This document shows positions 14,468-22,415 of a stretch of DNA of 29,941 nt, one piece after another. The stretch comes from Bacillota bacterium (GTDB taxonomy: Bacteria; Bacillota; Clostridia; Monoglobales; Firm-18). Where the stretch lies: positions 1 to 29,941 of the forward strand of contig JALOAJ010000028.1 in NCBI GenBank assembly GCA_023228885.1, written 5' to 3'. The translations under genes and the position numbers were made by a program. Each line of letters begins with the position of its first letter. Within the stretch, counting starts at the first letter, position 1. The notes below the pieces were generated by a model that had not been told where the DNA came from, made no database searches, and saw only the letters and a program-made list of their open reading frames with translations.

Positions 14468-15541
14468 TCAGTCTAAATAGTCTTTAAGTTTTTTACTTCT
14501 ACTGGGGTGGCGCAGTTTTCTAAGCGCTTTCGCCTCAATTTGACGGATTCTCTCCCTTGTTACCTGAAACTCACGCCCCACTTCCTCAAGCGTCCGCGCT
14601 CGCCCGTCATCAAGCCCAAACCTAAGCCGCAACACCTTTTCCTCACGGGGTGTAAGGGTTGCAAGCACATCAACAAGCTGCTCTTTTAACAGCGAAAAAG
14701 ATGCCGCCTCTGCGGGGGCAGGGGCATCGTCGTCCGGTATAAAATCCCCTAAATGGCTGTCGTCCTCCTCCCCTATCGGCGTTTCAAGCGAAACAGGTTC
14801 TTGCGCTATTTTTTGAATTTCACGCACCTTTTCAACCGTAATGCCCATTTCTTTTGAAATCTCCTCCGGGAGCGGGTCACGACCCAATTCTTGCAAAAGT
14901 TGACGCGAAACCCTTATAAGCTTATTTATCGTTTCAACCATATGAACGGGAATTCTGATTGTGCGCGCCTGGTCGGCAATTGAACGAGTTATTGCCTGGC
15001 GAATCCACCAAGTTGCATATGTGCTGAACTTAAAGCCCTTTAGATAGTCAAACTTTTCAACAGCTTTAATCAGACCCAAATTACCCTCCTGTATTAAATC
15101 AAGAAAAAGCATACCTCGCCCCACATACCTTTTTGCAATGCTGACAACAAGGCGCAAATTTGCCTCGGCAAGCTTGCGGCGCGCGTTTTCATCACCTTCC
15201 GCCATACGCTGCGAAAGTTCTATTTCCTCCTCGGGGCTGAGCAAATCAACCTTGCCAATTTCTTTAAGATACATTCTGACAGGGTCGTCAATGGCGATTC
15301 CTTCGGGAATAGTCAGGTCTATTTCTTCTTCAACCTTTATTTCCTCAAGCTCGTCCTCTATGTCGCCGGTAACCTCTATTCCCAAATTTTCTATGTTTTC
15401 ATAAACCTTTTCAATTTGGTCGGGGTCAAGGTCTATTCCTTCAAGAGTGTCCATTATTTCCTTATAAGAAAGCAAACCCTTCTTTTTGCCGCTTTCAATA
15501 AGATTTTTTATAACTTGTTTTTTGCTTTCTACGCTACTTAT
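14468..15541 (-). CDS. rpoD: Primary sigma factor RpoD (SigA), apparent AUA start
   Basis: The main sigma-70 factor, 357 aa if read from 15541. Region 1.2 is DPVRMYLKEIGKVDLLS. Region 2 has LAEANLRLVVSIAKRYVGRGMLFLDLIQEGNLGLIKAVEKFD and YATWWIRQAITR. Region 3 follows IRIPVHMVETINKL. Region 4 ends with VTRERIRQIEAKALRKLRHPSR. The conserved firmicute N-terminus (KNLIESGKKKGLLSYKEIMDTLE...LDPDQIEKVYENIENLGIEV) is in frame only when read past the TTG at 15475. The next upstream codon at a good distance (9 bases) from AAAGGAGG is ATA at 15541, with no ATG, GTG or TTG in frame between. The ribosome site lies inside the end of dnaG. A start at the ATG (15454) with AAGGA would lose a conserved helix. 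Confidence 0.95.
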   Translation of the reverse strand: MSSVESKKQVIKNLIESGKKKGLLSYKEIMDTLEGIDLDPDQIEKVYENIENLGIEVTGDIEDELEEIKVEEEIDLTIPEGIAIDDPVRMYLKEIGKVDLLSPEEEIELSQRMAEGDENARRKLAEANLRLVVSIAKRYVGRGMLFLDLIQEGNLGLIKAVEKFDYLKGFKFSTYATWWIRQAITRSIADQARTIRIPVHMVETINKLIRVSRQLLQELGRDPLPEEISKEMGITVEKVREIQKIAQEPVSLETPIGEEDDSHLGDFIPDDDAPAPAEAASFSLLKEQLVDVLATLTPREEKVLRLRFGLDDGRARTLEEVGREFQVTRERIRQIEAKALRKLRHPSRSKKLKDYLD

Positions 15542-17306
15542 CGTTCCCGACCTCCTTTCTTAAATATCTGTCAAGCTCCAACAGCTTTTGTCCGGATGGT
15601 ATTTCATCGTCTTTAACCGCTTTAAACATTTGCTTTAGGCGCGCCTCTTTGGCAATAAGACCAATAAGTTCTTTTGCGGCAAGCTGTTTATCGGTTATAT
15701 TTTGATTATCATGCAAAATTTCGGCTATTTCCGCTGCATTGCTCGCCTGCGCCACAATGAGCTTGACTTCAGGCAACGCGCCGCTTTCGTATATTATTTT
15801 TAACTCGTTAAATAAATCTCTGATTGTGCCTTCTTCAAAATCATCATCGGACAAATTGTTTATCGTCATTTTGTAAATATTTTTGTCGATGCTAATCAAG
15901 TTAAGCAATTGTTTTTGCGCACGAATTACATTTGCTTTTTTCGGATTTATGTTTTTTATTACGCCAACCGAGGCGGTAGCTTTAAAAGCTTCCATTTTAG
16001 TTTTGCGTTCCGTAACCGCAAGGCTGCGCTTCACTTCGCTTAAAATACTGTCTGCCGACACCCCTGTTTCGTCCGATATTTTACTGATGTAAACTTCCCG
16101 TTCAACCGGGCTTTTAATTTTCGCAAATTCCGCTGCAAGTTCGTTAATATACTTCACCTTTTCATCAATATTACTTAAATTATATTTTTCTTGTATTTTA
16201 GATATTTTATACTCAATTTGCACTTTTGCATTGATTAATTGATTCTCAAACGCACCTTTTCCATGTTTTTTTATATAATCATCCGGGTCTTTGCAATCCC
16301 CCATTGTCAAAACACGCACAACAACATCTTCCCCCGCAAGCAATTCAATAGCCCGCTTTGTTGCCTTTTGCCCCGCCTCGTCACTGTCATATGCAATAAC
16401 AACCTCACCCTTTATGCGCTTTATAAGGCGTGCTTGTTCGGGGGTAAGCGCCGTCCCAAGAGTTGCAACCGCTGATGTTATCTTGTTTTGATGCAAGCTT
16501 ATAACATCGGTGTAGCCTTCAACCAAAATTAAGTAATCATCCTTCGTACTTTTTGCAAAATTGAGCCCAAATAAGTTATAGCTTTTATTAAACGCCGCCG
16601 TTTCAGGAGAATTTAAATACTTCGGAATACCATCCCCCAAAACTCTGCCGCCAAAGCCTATTATATTTTTTCGTCTGTCTATTATGGGGAATATAACGCG
16701 GTTTCTAAAACGGTCATACACATTGCCCTCATCATTTTTTACTACAACACCGCTTTGTATTATGCTGTTATCGTCAAAGCCCTGTTGCCGAAGATGCGCC
16801 AACAGTAAATTGCCCTCGGGCGCATAACCGATGCCAAATTTATTTATAATTCCTTTGGATAATTCCCGCCCAATCAGGTATTCCCTTGCCGCTTGCCCCG
16901 GCTCGCCAAATAAACAGTTATAAAAAAACTTGGCGCTTTCGCTGTTAATCTTATAAATAATGCTGCGCAAATGTGTTGTTTCGGCGCCCCCATCCCCTTC
17001 AAACCGCGAAAGGTCTACATTGGCCCTTTCGGCAAGATATTTTACCGTTTCGGTAAAGTCAAGATTTTCTGCCTGCATTATAAAGTTGATTACAGTTCCA
17101 CCGTTGCTGCAGCCGAAACAGTAATATAATTGCTTGTCCGAAGATACCGTAAACGAGGGTGTTTTCTCCTTATGAAACGGACATAAACCCTTCAATGTTG
17201 TGCCGCTTCTTTTCATGCTTACATAGCTTGAAACAACATCAACGATATCATTTTTATCCATAATTTCTTGTATAAGCGTTTCCGGGAAAAACTGCGCCAT
17301 AACCAT
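15534..17306 (-). CDS. dnaG: DNA primase
   Basis: A 590-aa primase that lays RNA primers at the replication fork. The CHC2 zinc-binding domain is LCPFHKEKTPSFTVSSDKQLYYCFGC (Cys42, His45, Cys63, Cys66). The RNA-polymerase core has the TOPRIM motifs LVEGYTDV (261-268) and AYDSDEAGQKA (305-315). The C-terminal 200 residues form the helicase-interacting region, less conserved. Two starts are possible: ATG at 17306, directly after AGAGGAA, or ATG at 17300 with better spacing. The stop overlaps the presumed rpoD start, so primase and sigma factor form the usual macromolecular-synthesis operon. A promoter-like TATATA and a hairpin lie upstream (17333-17370). Confidence 0.95.
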   Translation of the reverse strand: MVMAQFFPETLIQEIMDKNDIVDVVSSYVSMKRSGTTLKGLCPFHKEKTPSFTVSSDKQLYYCFGCSNGGTVINFIMQAENLDFTETVKYLAERANVDLSRFEGDGGAETTHLRSIIYKINSESAKFFYNCLFGEPGQAAREYLIGRELSKGIINKFGIGYAPEGNLLLAHLRQQGFDDNSIIQSGVVVKNDEGNVYDRFRNRVIFPIIDRRKNIIGFGGRVLGDGIPKYLNSPETAAFNKSYNLFGLNFAKSTKDDYLILVEGYTDVISLHQNKITSAVATLGTALTPEQARLIKRIKGEVVIAYDSDEAGQKATKRAIELLAGEDVVVRVLTMGDCKDPDDYIKKHGKGAFENQLINAKVQIEYKISKIQEKYNLSNIDEKVKYINELAAEFAKIKSPVEREVYISKISDETGVSADSILSEVKRSLAVTERKTKMEAFKATASVGVIKNINPKKANVIRAQKQLLNLISIDKNIYKMTINNLSDDDFEEGTIRDLFNELKIIYESGALPEVKLIVAQASNAAEIAEILHDNQNITDKQLAAKELIGLIAKEARLKQMFKAVKDDEIPSGQKLLELDRYLRKEVGNDK

Positions 17307-17332
17307 TTCCTCTCATTTGAATCGAAATGCAA

Positions 17333-17370
17333 AATAACCGCAATTGCATCAGCTGCCCTGCCCGGTTATT
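17333..17370 (-). other. Stem-loop in the dnaG leader
   Basis: AATAACCG and CGGTTATT form an 8-bp stem (minus strand) around a 22-base loop containing GCAGCTGATGC, ending 26 bases before dnaG and followed by TTTTG. It may end transcription from the dGTPase gene partly, or regulate dnaG-rpoD. Confidence 0.4.
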
Positions 17371-17444
17371 AAACATCCCCTTATATACTATTCGACATAA
17401 AACATTAAAACCCTTTTTTTACTGCCGAATATTTATCGTTTTTT

Positions 17445-18434
17445 TCAAAATATTTGCCATGGGCTTGGCAAAAACAATTCCTTATACTTGCAAACCGCAT
17501 ATCGGTCTGACATTCCGGCAATATAATCACAAACGCGGCGGTGAATATCGTCGTTTTTTTGACCATCCGAAATCTCCAGGGGATTATTTATAAAATAATC
17601 ATATAAGGAACGCAGCACTCCTTTTACCTTATCTTCTTCATCTTTTGCCTTTGAACCCATGTAAACCGTTTGCATTAAAAATTCGCGGAGTTCCAGCATT
17701 GCCTCCTCCGTCCGGTTTTCCATTGTAATTACAGGCTTTTCCGCACTTTCCCTTATAATTGACAAAATCATGTTATTTATACGCTTTGAGTGGCTATCCC
17801 CCAGTACAGACACACATAACTTCGGAAGGTCGCTATCTTTTAAAATTCCCGCACGCACAGAATCGTCAATGTCATGGTTGATATATGCTATTCTGTCGGC
17901 ATATTTTAATATCGTCCCTTCCAATGTTTTTGCGCTGTTTTCACCTGTGTGGTTTGCAATACCGTCCCTTACTTCCCATGTCAGGTTAAGCCCGCCATCG
18001 TTTTCCAGCACCTCGACAATTCTAAGGCTTTGCTCATAGTGCCGAAAACCGTGCGGGCAAATTTCATCTAAAACCTCCTCTCCGAAATGACCAAACGGCG
18101 TGTGCCCCAAATCATGGGCAAGCGCCATTGCCTCTACCAAATCTTCATTAAGGCAAAGAGCCCTTGCAATGGTGCGACCTATTTGCGCAACCTCCAAAGT
18201 GTGGGTAAGCCGGGTGCGGTAATGGTCGCCCTCCGGAGATATAAAAACTTGGGTTTTATGCTTTAACCTCCGAAAAGCCTTGCTATGTATAATCCGGTCG
18301 CGGTCACGCTGGAACTCCGTTCGGATATCGCATGGCGTTTCCGTTTTGGCTCTCCCTTTTGTTTTGGCGGAAAATGCCGCATATTTGCTTAAAAACTGTT
18401 CTTCTTTTTGTTCCGTTGCTTCCCGCGGGAGCAT
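17445..18434 (-). CDS. dgt: Deoxyguanosinetriphosphate triphosphohydrolase-like protein (HD domain)
   Basis: A 329-aa HD-domain enzyme that splits dNTPs, mainly dGTP, into nucleoside and tripolyphosphate and so tunes dNTP pools. Metal ligands are visible: H78 in RTRLTHTLEV, the HD pair H107-D108 in ALAHDLGHTPFGH, and the later Asp in LKYADRIAYINHD. The N-terminal RDRDRIIHSKAFRRLKHKTQVF is the family hallmark. I chose the ATG at 18434 (MLPREATEQKEE) because the GTG at 18446 touches the GGAAGGA ribosome site. It stands 8 bases after the FMN reductase gene and precedes dnaG, which is the usual Firmicute order. Confidence 0.93.
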   Translation of the reverse strand: MLPREATEQKEEQFLSKYAAFSAKTKGRAKTETPCDIRTEFQRDRDRIIHSKAFRRLKHKTQVFISPEGDHYRTRLTHTLEVAQIGRTIARALCLNEDLVEAMALAHDLGHTPFGHFGEEVLDEICPHGFRHYEQSLRIVEVLENDGGLNLTWEVRDGIANHTGENSAKTLEGTILKYADRIAYINHDIDDSVRAGILKDSDLPKLCVSVLGDSHSKRINNMILSIIRESAEKPVITMENRTEEAMLELREFLMQTVYMGSKAKDEEDKVKGVLRSLYDYFINNPLEISDGQKNDDIHRRVCDYIAGMSDRYAVCKYKELFLPSPWQIF

Positions 18435-18442
18435 GAGCGGTT

Positions 18443-19015
18443 TCACTCCTTCCCCATAATGCGAAGTGCAAGCGATTCGCAGCGTGACAGGGCAAACTCA
18501 TCCTTATCGGACGGTTGCTGCGAGCTGACCCCTAAATGCCCGGCATCGTAATCGCTGTGCCCCGTTCCTAAAACAGTCATACCCTGCACAAGCGCCATAG
18601 CATGCATTGCGGCTATGGTAGCCTCCTGCCCGCCAAAGCGCGAGCTGCCAACCGCAATAAATGCGCATGGCTTGCCCACAAGCGCCTTGTCGCCTCTTAA
18701 ACGGCGCGTTTTATCAAAAAAAGCTTTAATTTGGGCGCTCATGCTTCCAAAATAAACAGGGCTGCCCAAAATTAAGGCATCTGCCCTAATTATTTTTTTA
18801 AATGCCAACTCTAAATCGGTGCCCCTATAACATTCGCCGCTGCATGGATTTGAACACACAACGCAAAAAGGAAATTTGGCAGCGTCCAAAACCTCCGGAA
18901 CATCTATAATTTCGGTATCGGCGCCTAAAGAGGAGCATTTGTCCAAAACCCTGCTCATTAAGTATTTAACATTTGAATTTTCACGAGGGCTTCCGTTTAA
19001 CCCCACTATATACAT
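18443..19015 (-). CDS. Flavodoxin-fold NAD(P)H-dependent FMN reductase
   Basis: A 190-aa flavoprotein. The phosphate-binding loop for FMN is GLNGSPRENSN (5-15), and the second flavin motif is LILGSPVYFGSMSAQIKAFFDKTR (about 79-102). A Cys-rich insert, FCVVCSNPCSGECYRGTD, near residue 55 is typical of the iron-sulfur flavoprotein-like group and could bind a cluster, though the spacing is not the classic one. The ATG at 19015 has AAAGGGG 9 bases upstream. Role is probably electron transfer or reductive detoxification; substrate unknown. It ends 8 bases before dgt. Confidence 0.88.
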   Translation of the reverse strand: MYIVGLNGSPRENSNVKYLMSRVLDKCSSLGADTEIIDVPEVLDAAKFPFCVVCSNPCSGECYRGTDLELAFKKIIRADALILGSPVYFGSMSAQIKAFFDKTRRLRGDKALVGKPCAFIAVGSSRFGGQEATIAAMHAMALVQGMTVLGTGHSDYDAGHLGVSSQQPSDKDEFALSRCESLALRIMGKE

Positions 19016-19077
19016 AATAACCATCCCCTTTATAAAATTATATTGTGCAAAGCCCTTAATAATACACAAAAGCGGCT

Positions 19078-19605
19078 TTATTTAACCTCAATTAAACCAT
19101 AGTCGTTGTCTTTTCTTTTATACACAATATTTGTTTTGGCGGATAGGTCATTTTCAAACACAAAAAATTCGTGCCCTAAAAGGTTCATTTGTAATATTGC
19201 CTCATCGGCGCTCATGGGTTTTGTTTCAAACAGCTTTGTTTTCACCACTTTAAATTCCTTTTCTTCTTCAACAGGGCTGTTTGCTTCCTTAATCAGCTTG
19301 GCTAACGAACCTGCTCGCAAGCGTTTTTCCAGCCGAGTTTTGTGTTTTCTTATTTGCCGTTCTATGGAATCAATCGATTTATCAATTGTATTATACATAT
19401 CATTTGTCTTTTCTTCCACACGATATATCATGCTTTGAAAATAAATTGTAACCTCTGCTTTTTGAATTGTCTTTTCCACCGCCATGGTAATGCGCACATC
19501 CGCATTATCACCAAAAAACTTACCCAGCTTTGCAAACTTTTTTTCGATGTACCCCTTTAATTCATCAGTAAGTTCAAACTTTCTTGCAGTAATGGTCATC
19601 TTCAT
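19078..19605 (-). CDS. hpf: Ribosome hibernation promoting factor, long form
   Basis: A 175-aa protein of the long HPF family, which pairs 70S ribosomes into inactive 100S dimers in stationary phase or stress. The N-terminal ribosome-binding domain covers about 1-100 (ITARKFELTDELKGYIEKKFAKLGKFF ... VTIYFQSMIYRVEEKTNDMYNTIDKSIDSIERQIRKHKTRL). The C-terminal dimerisation domain is about 115-175 (VVKTKLFETKPMSADEAILQMNLLGHEFFVFEN). The start at 19605 has GGAGG 8 bases upstream. Only 32 bases separate it from the fumarase alpha gene, so it is either co-transcribed or has a promoter inside that gene. Confidence 0.95.
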   Translation of the reverse strand: MKMTITARKFELTDELKGYIEKKFAKLGKFFGDNADVRITMAVEKTIQKAEVTIYFQSMIYRVEEKTNDMYNTIDKSIDSIERQIRKHKTRLEKRLRAGSLAKLIKEANSPVEEEKEFKVVKTKLFETKPMSADEAILQMNLLGHEFFVFENDLSAKTNIVYKRKDNDYGLIEVK

Positions 19606-19637
19606 TTTCTTTTCCTCCTTTTAAATTGGGTAAAGTC

Positions 19638-20477
19638 CTATATAATCACACTAAAATGACGCGTCACATGGCAGCTTATGTTTACCGCCACCGGAAGACC
19701 TGCTATGTGTGTAGGATATGTAAGTATATTTACGCCAAGCGCGGTGGTATCCCCGCCCCAGCCCATCGGACCTATGCCTAATCCGTTTAGCCTGTTTTTA
19801 ATTTCACCCTCTAACCTTGCATAATAAGCGTCAGGGTTTTCATAATTTATCGGAACCAATAACGCCTTTTTGGATAAGACCGCCGCCTTTTCCATCGTTC
19901 CTCCGATGCCCACCCCCACAACTATCGGCGGACAAGGGTTAGACGCCGCTTTTTCAACCGTTTCTACGATAAAATCCACAACACCCTGTTCTCCGTCAGA
20001 CGGCTTTAACATTTTCACGGCGCTCATATTTTCGCTTCCAAAGCCTTTGGGGGCAACGGTAATTTCTATTTTTTCGCCTTTTGTTATCTCATAATGAATA
20101 ACGGCGGGCGTGTTATCCCCAGTATTAACACGGCGCAGTGGGTCCGAAACAACAGAATTTCGCAAACACCCTTTTTTATAGCCTGTTTTAACGCCCTCGT
20201 TTATGGCTGTTTCAATATCCCCTTCAACAAAAACATTTTGCCCAAGCCGTACAAAAATAACAGCCATCCCTGTGTCTTGACAAATAGCCATTTTTTCTTT
20301 TTGCGCCATATCTAAATTTTCAAGCAACCTTTCCAAAACATCTTTTGCTCTTTCGTTTGTTTCACTATCCAAGCTTGTTTTGATTGCCTGCACAATATCA
20401 TCGCTTAACTTGTAATTTGCTTCAATGCACGATTTCGCCACAGCGCAAGAAATTTCGTGTGCGGTTATTTTTCTCAT
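19638..20477 (-). CDS. Class I fumarate hydratase, alpha subunit (TtdA/FumA-N type)
   Basis: A 279-aa complete alpha subunit of the iron-sulfur fumarase/tartrate dehydratase family, which interconverts fumarate and malate. Candidate cluster cysteines are C66 in AICQDTGM, C104 in KKGCLRNSVV, C182 in NPCPPIVVGVGIGG and C269 in ISCHVTRH. GPMGWGGDTTALGV marks the C-terminal active-site loop. The ATG at 20477 has AAAGGTGA upstream. The beta subunit, which normally follows within a few bases and supplies part of the active site, is not here; hpf follows instead. The partner may be elsewhere in the genome, or this may be a solitary paralogue. Confidence 0.93.
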   Translation of the reverse strand: MRKITAHEISCAVAKSCIEANYKLSDDIVQAIKTSLDSETNERAKDVLERLLENLDMAQKEKMAICQDTGMAVIFVRLGQNVFVEGDIETAINEGVKTGYKKGCLRNSVVSDPLRRVNTGDNTPAVIHYEITKGEKIEITVAPKGFGSENMSAVKMLKPSDGEQGVVDFIVETVEKAASNPCPPIVVGVGIGGTMEKAAVLSKKALLVPINYENPDAYYARLEGEIKNRLNGLGIGPMGWGGDTTALGVNILTYPTHIAGLPVAVNISCHVTRHFSVII

Positions 20478-20674
20478 TATATTTTATCACCTTTTTTACC
20501 TTATGAATTTTTGCCGCCCAACCGCCCCTCATTATATATATTCGACACCCGGCTTAAAAATCCTGCCGCAATTATACAACAATCCTGCTAATAATACTGA
20601 TTTTCAACAATATGCGCATTTTAGATGCGGTTTAGTGTTATTATTCCCTTTTTTAAAAAATGGAAACATAACGC
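20478..20674. other. Gene-free stretch upstream of the fumarase gene
   Basis: An AT-rich intergenic stretch between the terminator at 20675-20702 and the fumarase gene. A TATAAT lies at about 20574-20579 on the minus strand but has no good -35 at 16-18 bp, so the promoter assignment stays tentative. No coding signal seen. Confidence 0.4.
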
Positions 20675-20702
20675 AAAAATGCCCGCAAATTGTGGCGGAC
20701 AT
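20675..20702 (-). terminator. Terminator of the feo-oad transcription unit
   Basis: On the minus strand ATGTCCGC (20702-20695) pairs with GCGGGCAT (20686-20679; one G-T pair) and is followed by TTTTTG. It lies 22 bases after the OadG-like stop codon. Confidence 0.75.
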
Positions 20703-20724
20703 CTTCAAATGTTTCAAATTTATT

Positions 20725-20844
20725 TTACGAATTTTTGTTTAATAGCGCCATAAGTATTTTAATCAGAAAATAAAACATGGTCAAAGCCGCAAACACACCA
20801 AGCAGACCAAAAAACATAAGTTTTAAACCAATCATAATTTGCAT
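20725..20844 (-). CDS. OadG-like gamma subunit of a sodium-pump decarboxylase (39 aa)
   Basis: A very short membrane peptide, MQIMIGLKLMFFGLLGVFA then ALTMFYFLIKILMALLNKNS. It has one membrane helix with the OadG-family pattern G(x)5-6 G(x)2VF ... YxxIKxL and little else. OadG subunits anchor and stabilise the decarboxylase complex; clostridial ones are small but usually longer than 39 aa and often have a Pro/Ala-rich tail. The ATG at 20844 has GGAG 6 bases upstream. Position supports the call: it is the next gene after oadB on the same strand, ahead of a terminator. The identification rests on pattern and context. Confidence 0.6.
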   Translation of the reverse strand: MQIMIGLKLMFFGLLGVFAALTMFYFLIKILMALLNKNS

Positions 20845-21066
20845 TTTAAGCTCCATTCCTGCCGCGTGCGAAATAAATTCGCCCTTGCAGGAACAAAAAT
20901 TTCAAATGAAATTTTCTATGGGCTTAAATTTATTTTACCGCACGTGCAACTTATTTTTTTCTTCGCAAAAAATATGCACTTGTGCATTAGTTTGAAACAA
21001 AATCAAAGATTTTTTTCAAACTAAGCTCCATCCCTACCAAATATTTAATTAATCAAAATATTTATA
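20845..21066 (-). other. Hairpin-rich spacer between oadB and the OadG-like gene
   Basis: Four stem-loops are visible in 220 bp. AGTTTGAAA...TTTCAAACT lies at 21023-20990, extended by AAAATC/GATTTT. ATGCAC-AA-GTGCAT lies near 20985-20972. AAATTTCATTTGAAATTT lies near 20923-20906. GCGAA-TTTAT-TTCGC lies near 20884-20870. The 17-base block GGyAGGrATGGAGCTTA occurs twice, about 21035-21019 and 20863-20847, the second providing the ribosome site of the OadG-like gene. The first copy precedes a TTG and a 10-codon frame inside the first hairpin. Confidence 0.6.
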
Positions 21067-22218
21067 CTAAACGATTGATAACAGCCAAGGAACCAGCGCC
21101 AGCACCATTCCGCCGGCAATAACCGAGCCTATCTGCCCCGAAACATTAGCGCTTACCGCAGGCATAAGCAGGAAGTTAAATGGGTCCTCCTCCTTCGCAA
21201 GCCGTTGCACTATTCGCGCACTCATCGGAAAAGCGGAAATTCCCGCAGCGCCAATCATGGGGTTTACCTTGTTTTTCGCAAATATGTTTATAAGCTTTGC
21301 AAATAAAACCCCCCCGGCAGTATCGAAAATAAAAGCGGCAAGCCCCATAACCGTTATTGCCAAAGTCTTGCTCGTTAAAAACGCGCTATGATGCATACCC
21401 GCACCGATTGTTATGCCAAGCAGTAATGTAACAAGGTTGGAAAGCTCGTTTTGCGCCGCTTTTGAAAGACGCTCCGTTACGCGGCACTCGCGCAGCAGGT
21501 TCCCAAACATCAAAAACCCAACAAGCGGAACGCTTTCCGGTGCGATAATTCCCGCAATAACCGTAATTAAAATCGGAAAAACAATCAACACAGGTCGTGA
21601 AACCTTGTCTTCTTTATATTCCATCCGTATAAGCCGTTCTTTTTTTGTTGTAAGAGCCTTTATAATTGGAGGCTGTATAATGGGCACAAGCGCCATATAC
21701 GAATATGCGGCAACGGTAACCGGCGCTAAGAGATGGCTTGCAAATCGAGATGCCACGAATATGGAAGTGGGGCCGTCCGCCGCACCTATCATGCCTATCG
21801 TTGCGGCTTCCTTAATATCAAAATTGAAAAGAAGCGCCACAATTATCGTCAAAAAAATCCCAAATTGCGCAGCCGCACCGAAAAATATCATCCGGGGGTT
21901 TTGCAAAAGGGGAGTAAAATCTATCATGGAGCCTATTCCCACAAAAATCAAAGCAGGGAAAATCTCTGTTATTATGCCCGCTTCAAAAAATATTTTTAAA
22001 ACGCCGTTTGAAATTTCGCCGTTGGCGCCAACCAATTCCCAAATCGCCCTTAACGGCATGTTGACAAGAATGGCTCCAAAACCTATCGGCAAAAGCAGCA
22101 TAGGCTCATAATTCTTTTTAATGGCAAGGTAAATAAGCAACCCGCCTATTAGATACATAAGCGAATATTGCCACCAATGGGCGCCAAAGTCGAAAACACC
22201 TTGCAAAATATTTTGCAC
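21067..22218 (-). CDS. oadB: Sodium ion-translocating decarboxylase beta subunit
   Basis: A 383-aa polytopic membrane protein of the OadB/GcdB/MmdB family, which couples decarboxylation of a carboxybiotin carrier to sodium export. Family blocks: YEPMLLLPIGFGAILVN, GSMIDFTPLL, the functional Asp at about 148 in IGAADGPTSIF, the Tyr/Pro region YSYMALVPIIQPP, and near the C-terminus SAFPMSARIVQRL with NVSGQIGSVIAGG. The start is a GTG at 22218 with AAAGGTGA 8-9 bases upstream, inside the end of the FeoB-associated gene, only 4 bases away. Neither the alpha carboxyltransferase nor the biotin carrier is in the window. Which acid is decarboxylated (oxaloacetate, methylmalonyl-CoA or glutaconyl-CoA) cannot be told from beta alone. 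Confidence 0.94.
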   Translation of the reverse strand: MQNILQGVFDFGAHWWQYSLMYLIGGLLIYLAIKKNYEPMLLLPIGFGAILVNMPLRAIWELVGANGEISNGVLKIFFEAGIITEIFPALIFVGIGSMIDFTPLLQNPRMIFFGAAAQFGIFLTIIVALLFNFDIKEAATIGMIGAADGPTSIFVASRFASHLLAPVTVAAYSYMALVPIIQPPIIKALTTKKERLIRMEYKEDKVSRPVLIVFPILITVIAGIIAPESVPLVGFLMFGNLLRECRVTERLSKAAQNELSNLVTLLLGITIGAGMHHSAFLTSKTLAITVMGLAAFIFDTAGGVLFAKLINIFAKNKVNPMIGAAGISAFPMSARIVQRLAKEEDPFNFLLMPAVSANVSGQIGSVIAGGMVLALVPWLLSIV

Positions 22219-22222
22219 TTAG

Positions 22223-22399
22223 CTAATCACCTTTTTTATTAGATTGTTTTTTACCCACACTTCTCAAGGGGCAATCGGCGCTGCAACTGTCGCAGCCGCA
22301 CATTGATTTTTTGTTTTTTATATTCCTCACCGCATTATATACCAAAACACCCACAATTGCAACCACAAAAATAACAATAATAATATCTATCGGTTTCAT
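22223..22399 (-). CDS. FeoB-associated Cys-rich membrane protein
   Basis: A 58-aa peptide with one membrane helix (about 4-22, IDIIIVIFVVAIVGVLVYN), a basic stretch and a Cys cluster MCGCDSCSADCPL, then a lysine-rich tail. This is the standard small partner that follows feoB in many Firmicutes and is thought to help deliver or chaperone ferrous iron. The ATG at 22399 has GGAGG 9 bases upstream. It lies between feoB and oadB. Confidence 0.9.
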   Translation of the reverse strand: MKPIDIIIVIFVVAIVGVLVYNAVRNIKNKKSMCGCDSCSADCPLRSVGKKQSNKKGD

Positions 22400-22415
22400 A
22401 AGGCATAACCTCCTT

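Noticed and set aside
15454..15475. rpoD starting at the TTG 15475 or ATG 15454
   Set aside because: The TTG has its purine-rich block only two bases away, and both options drop residues conserved in clostridial RpoD, whereas AAAGGAGG is well placed for an upstream start.
19078..19637. Fumarase beta subunit hidden in another frame after the alpha gene
   Set aside because: The whole stretch is accounted for by hpf with full-length family similarity.
20777..20995. 72-aa plus-strand frame
   Set aside because: It is antisense to the OadG-like gene and its hairpin-rich leader, with no ribosome site.
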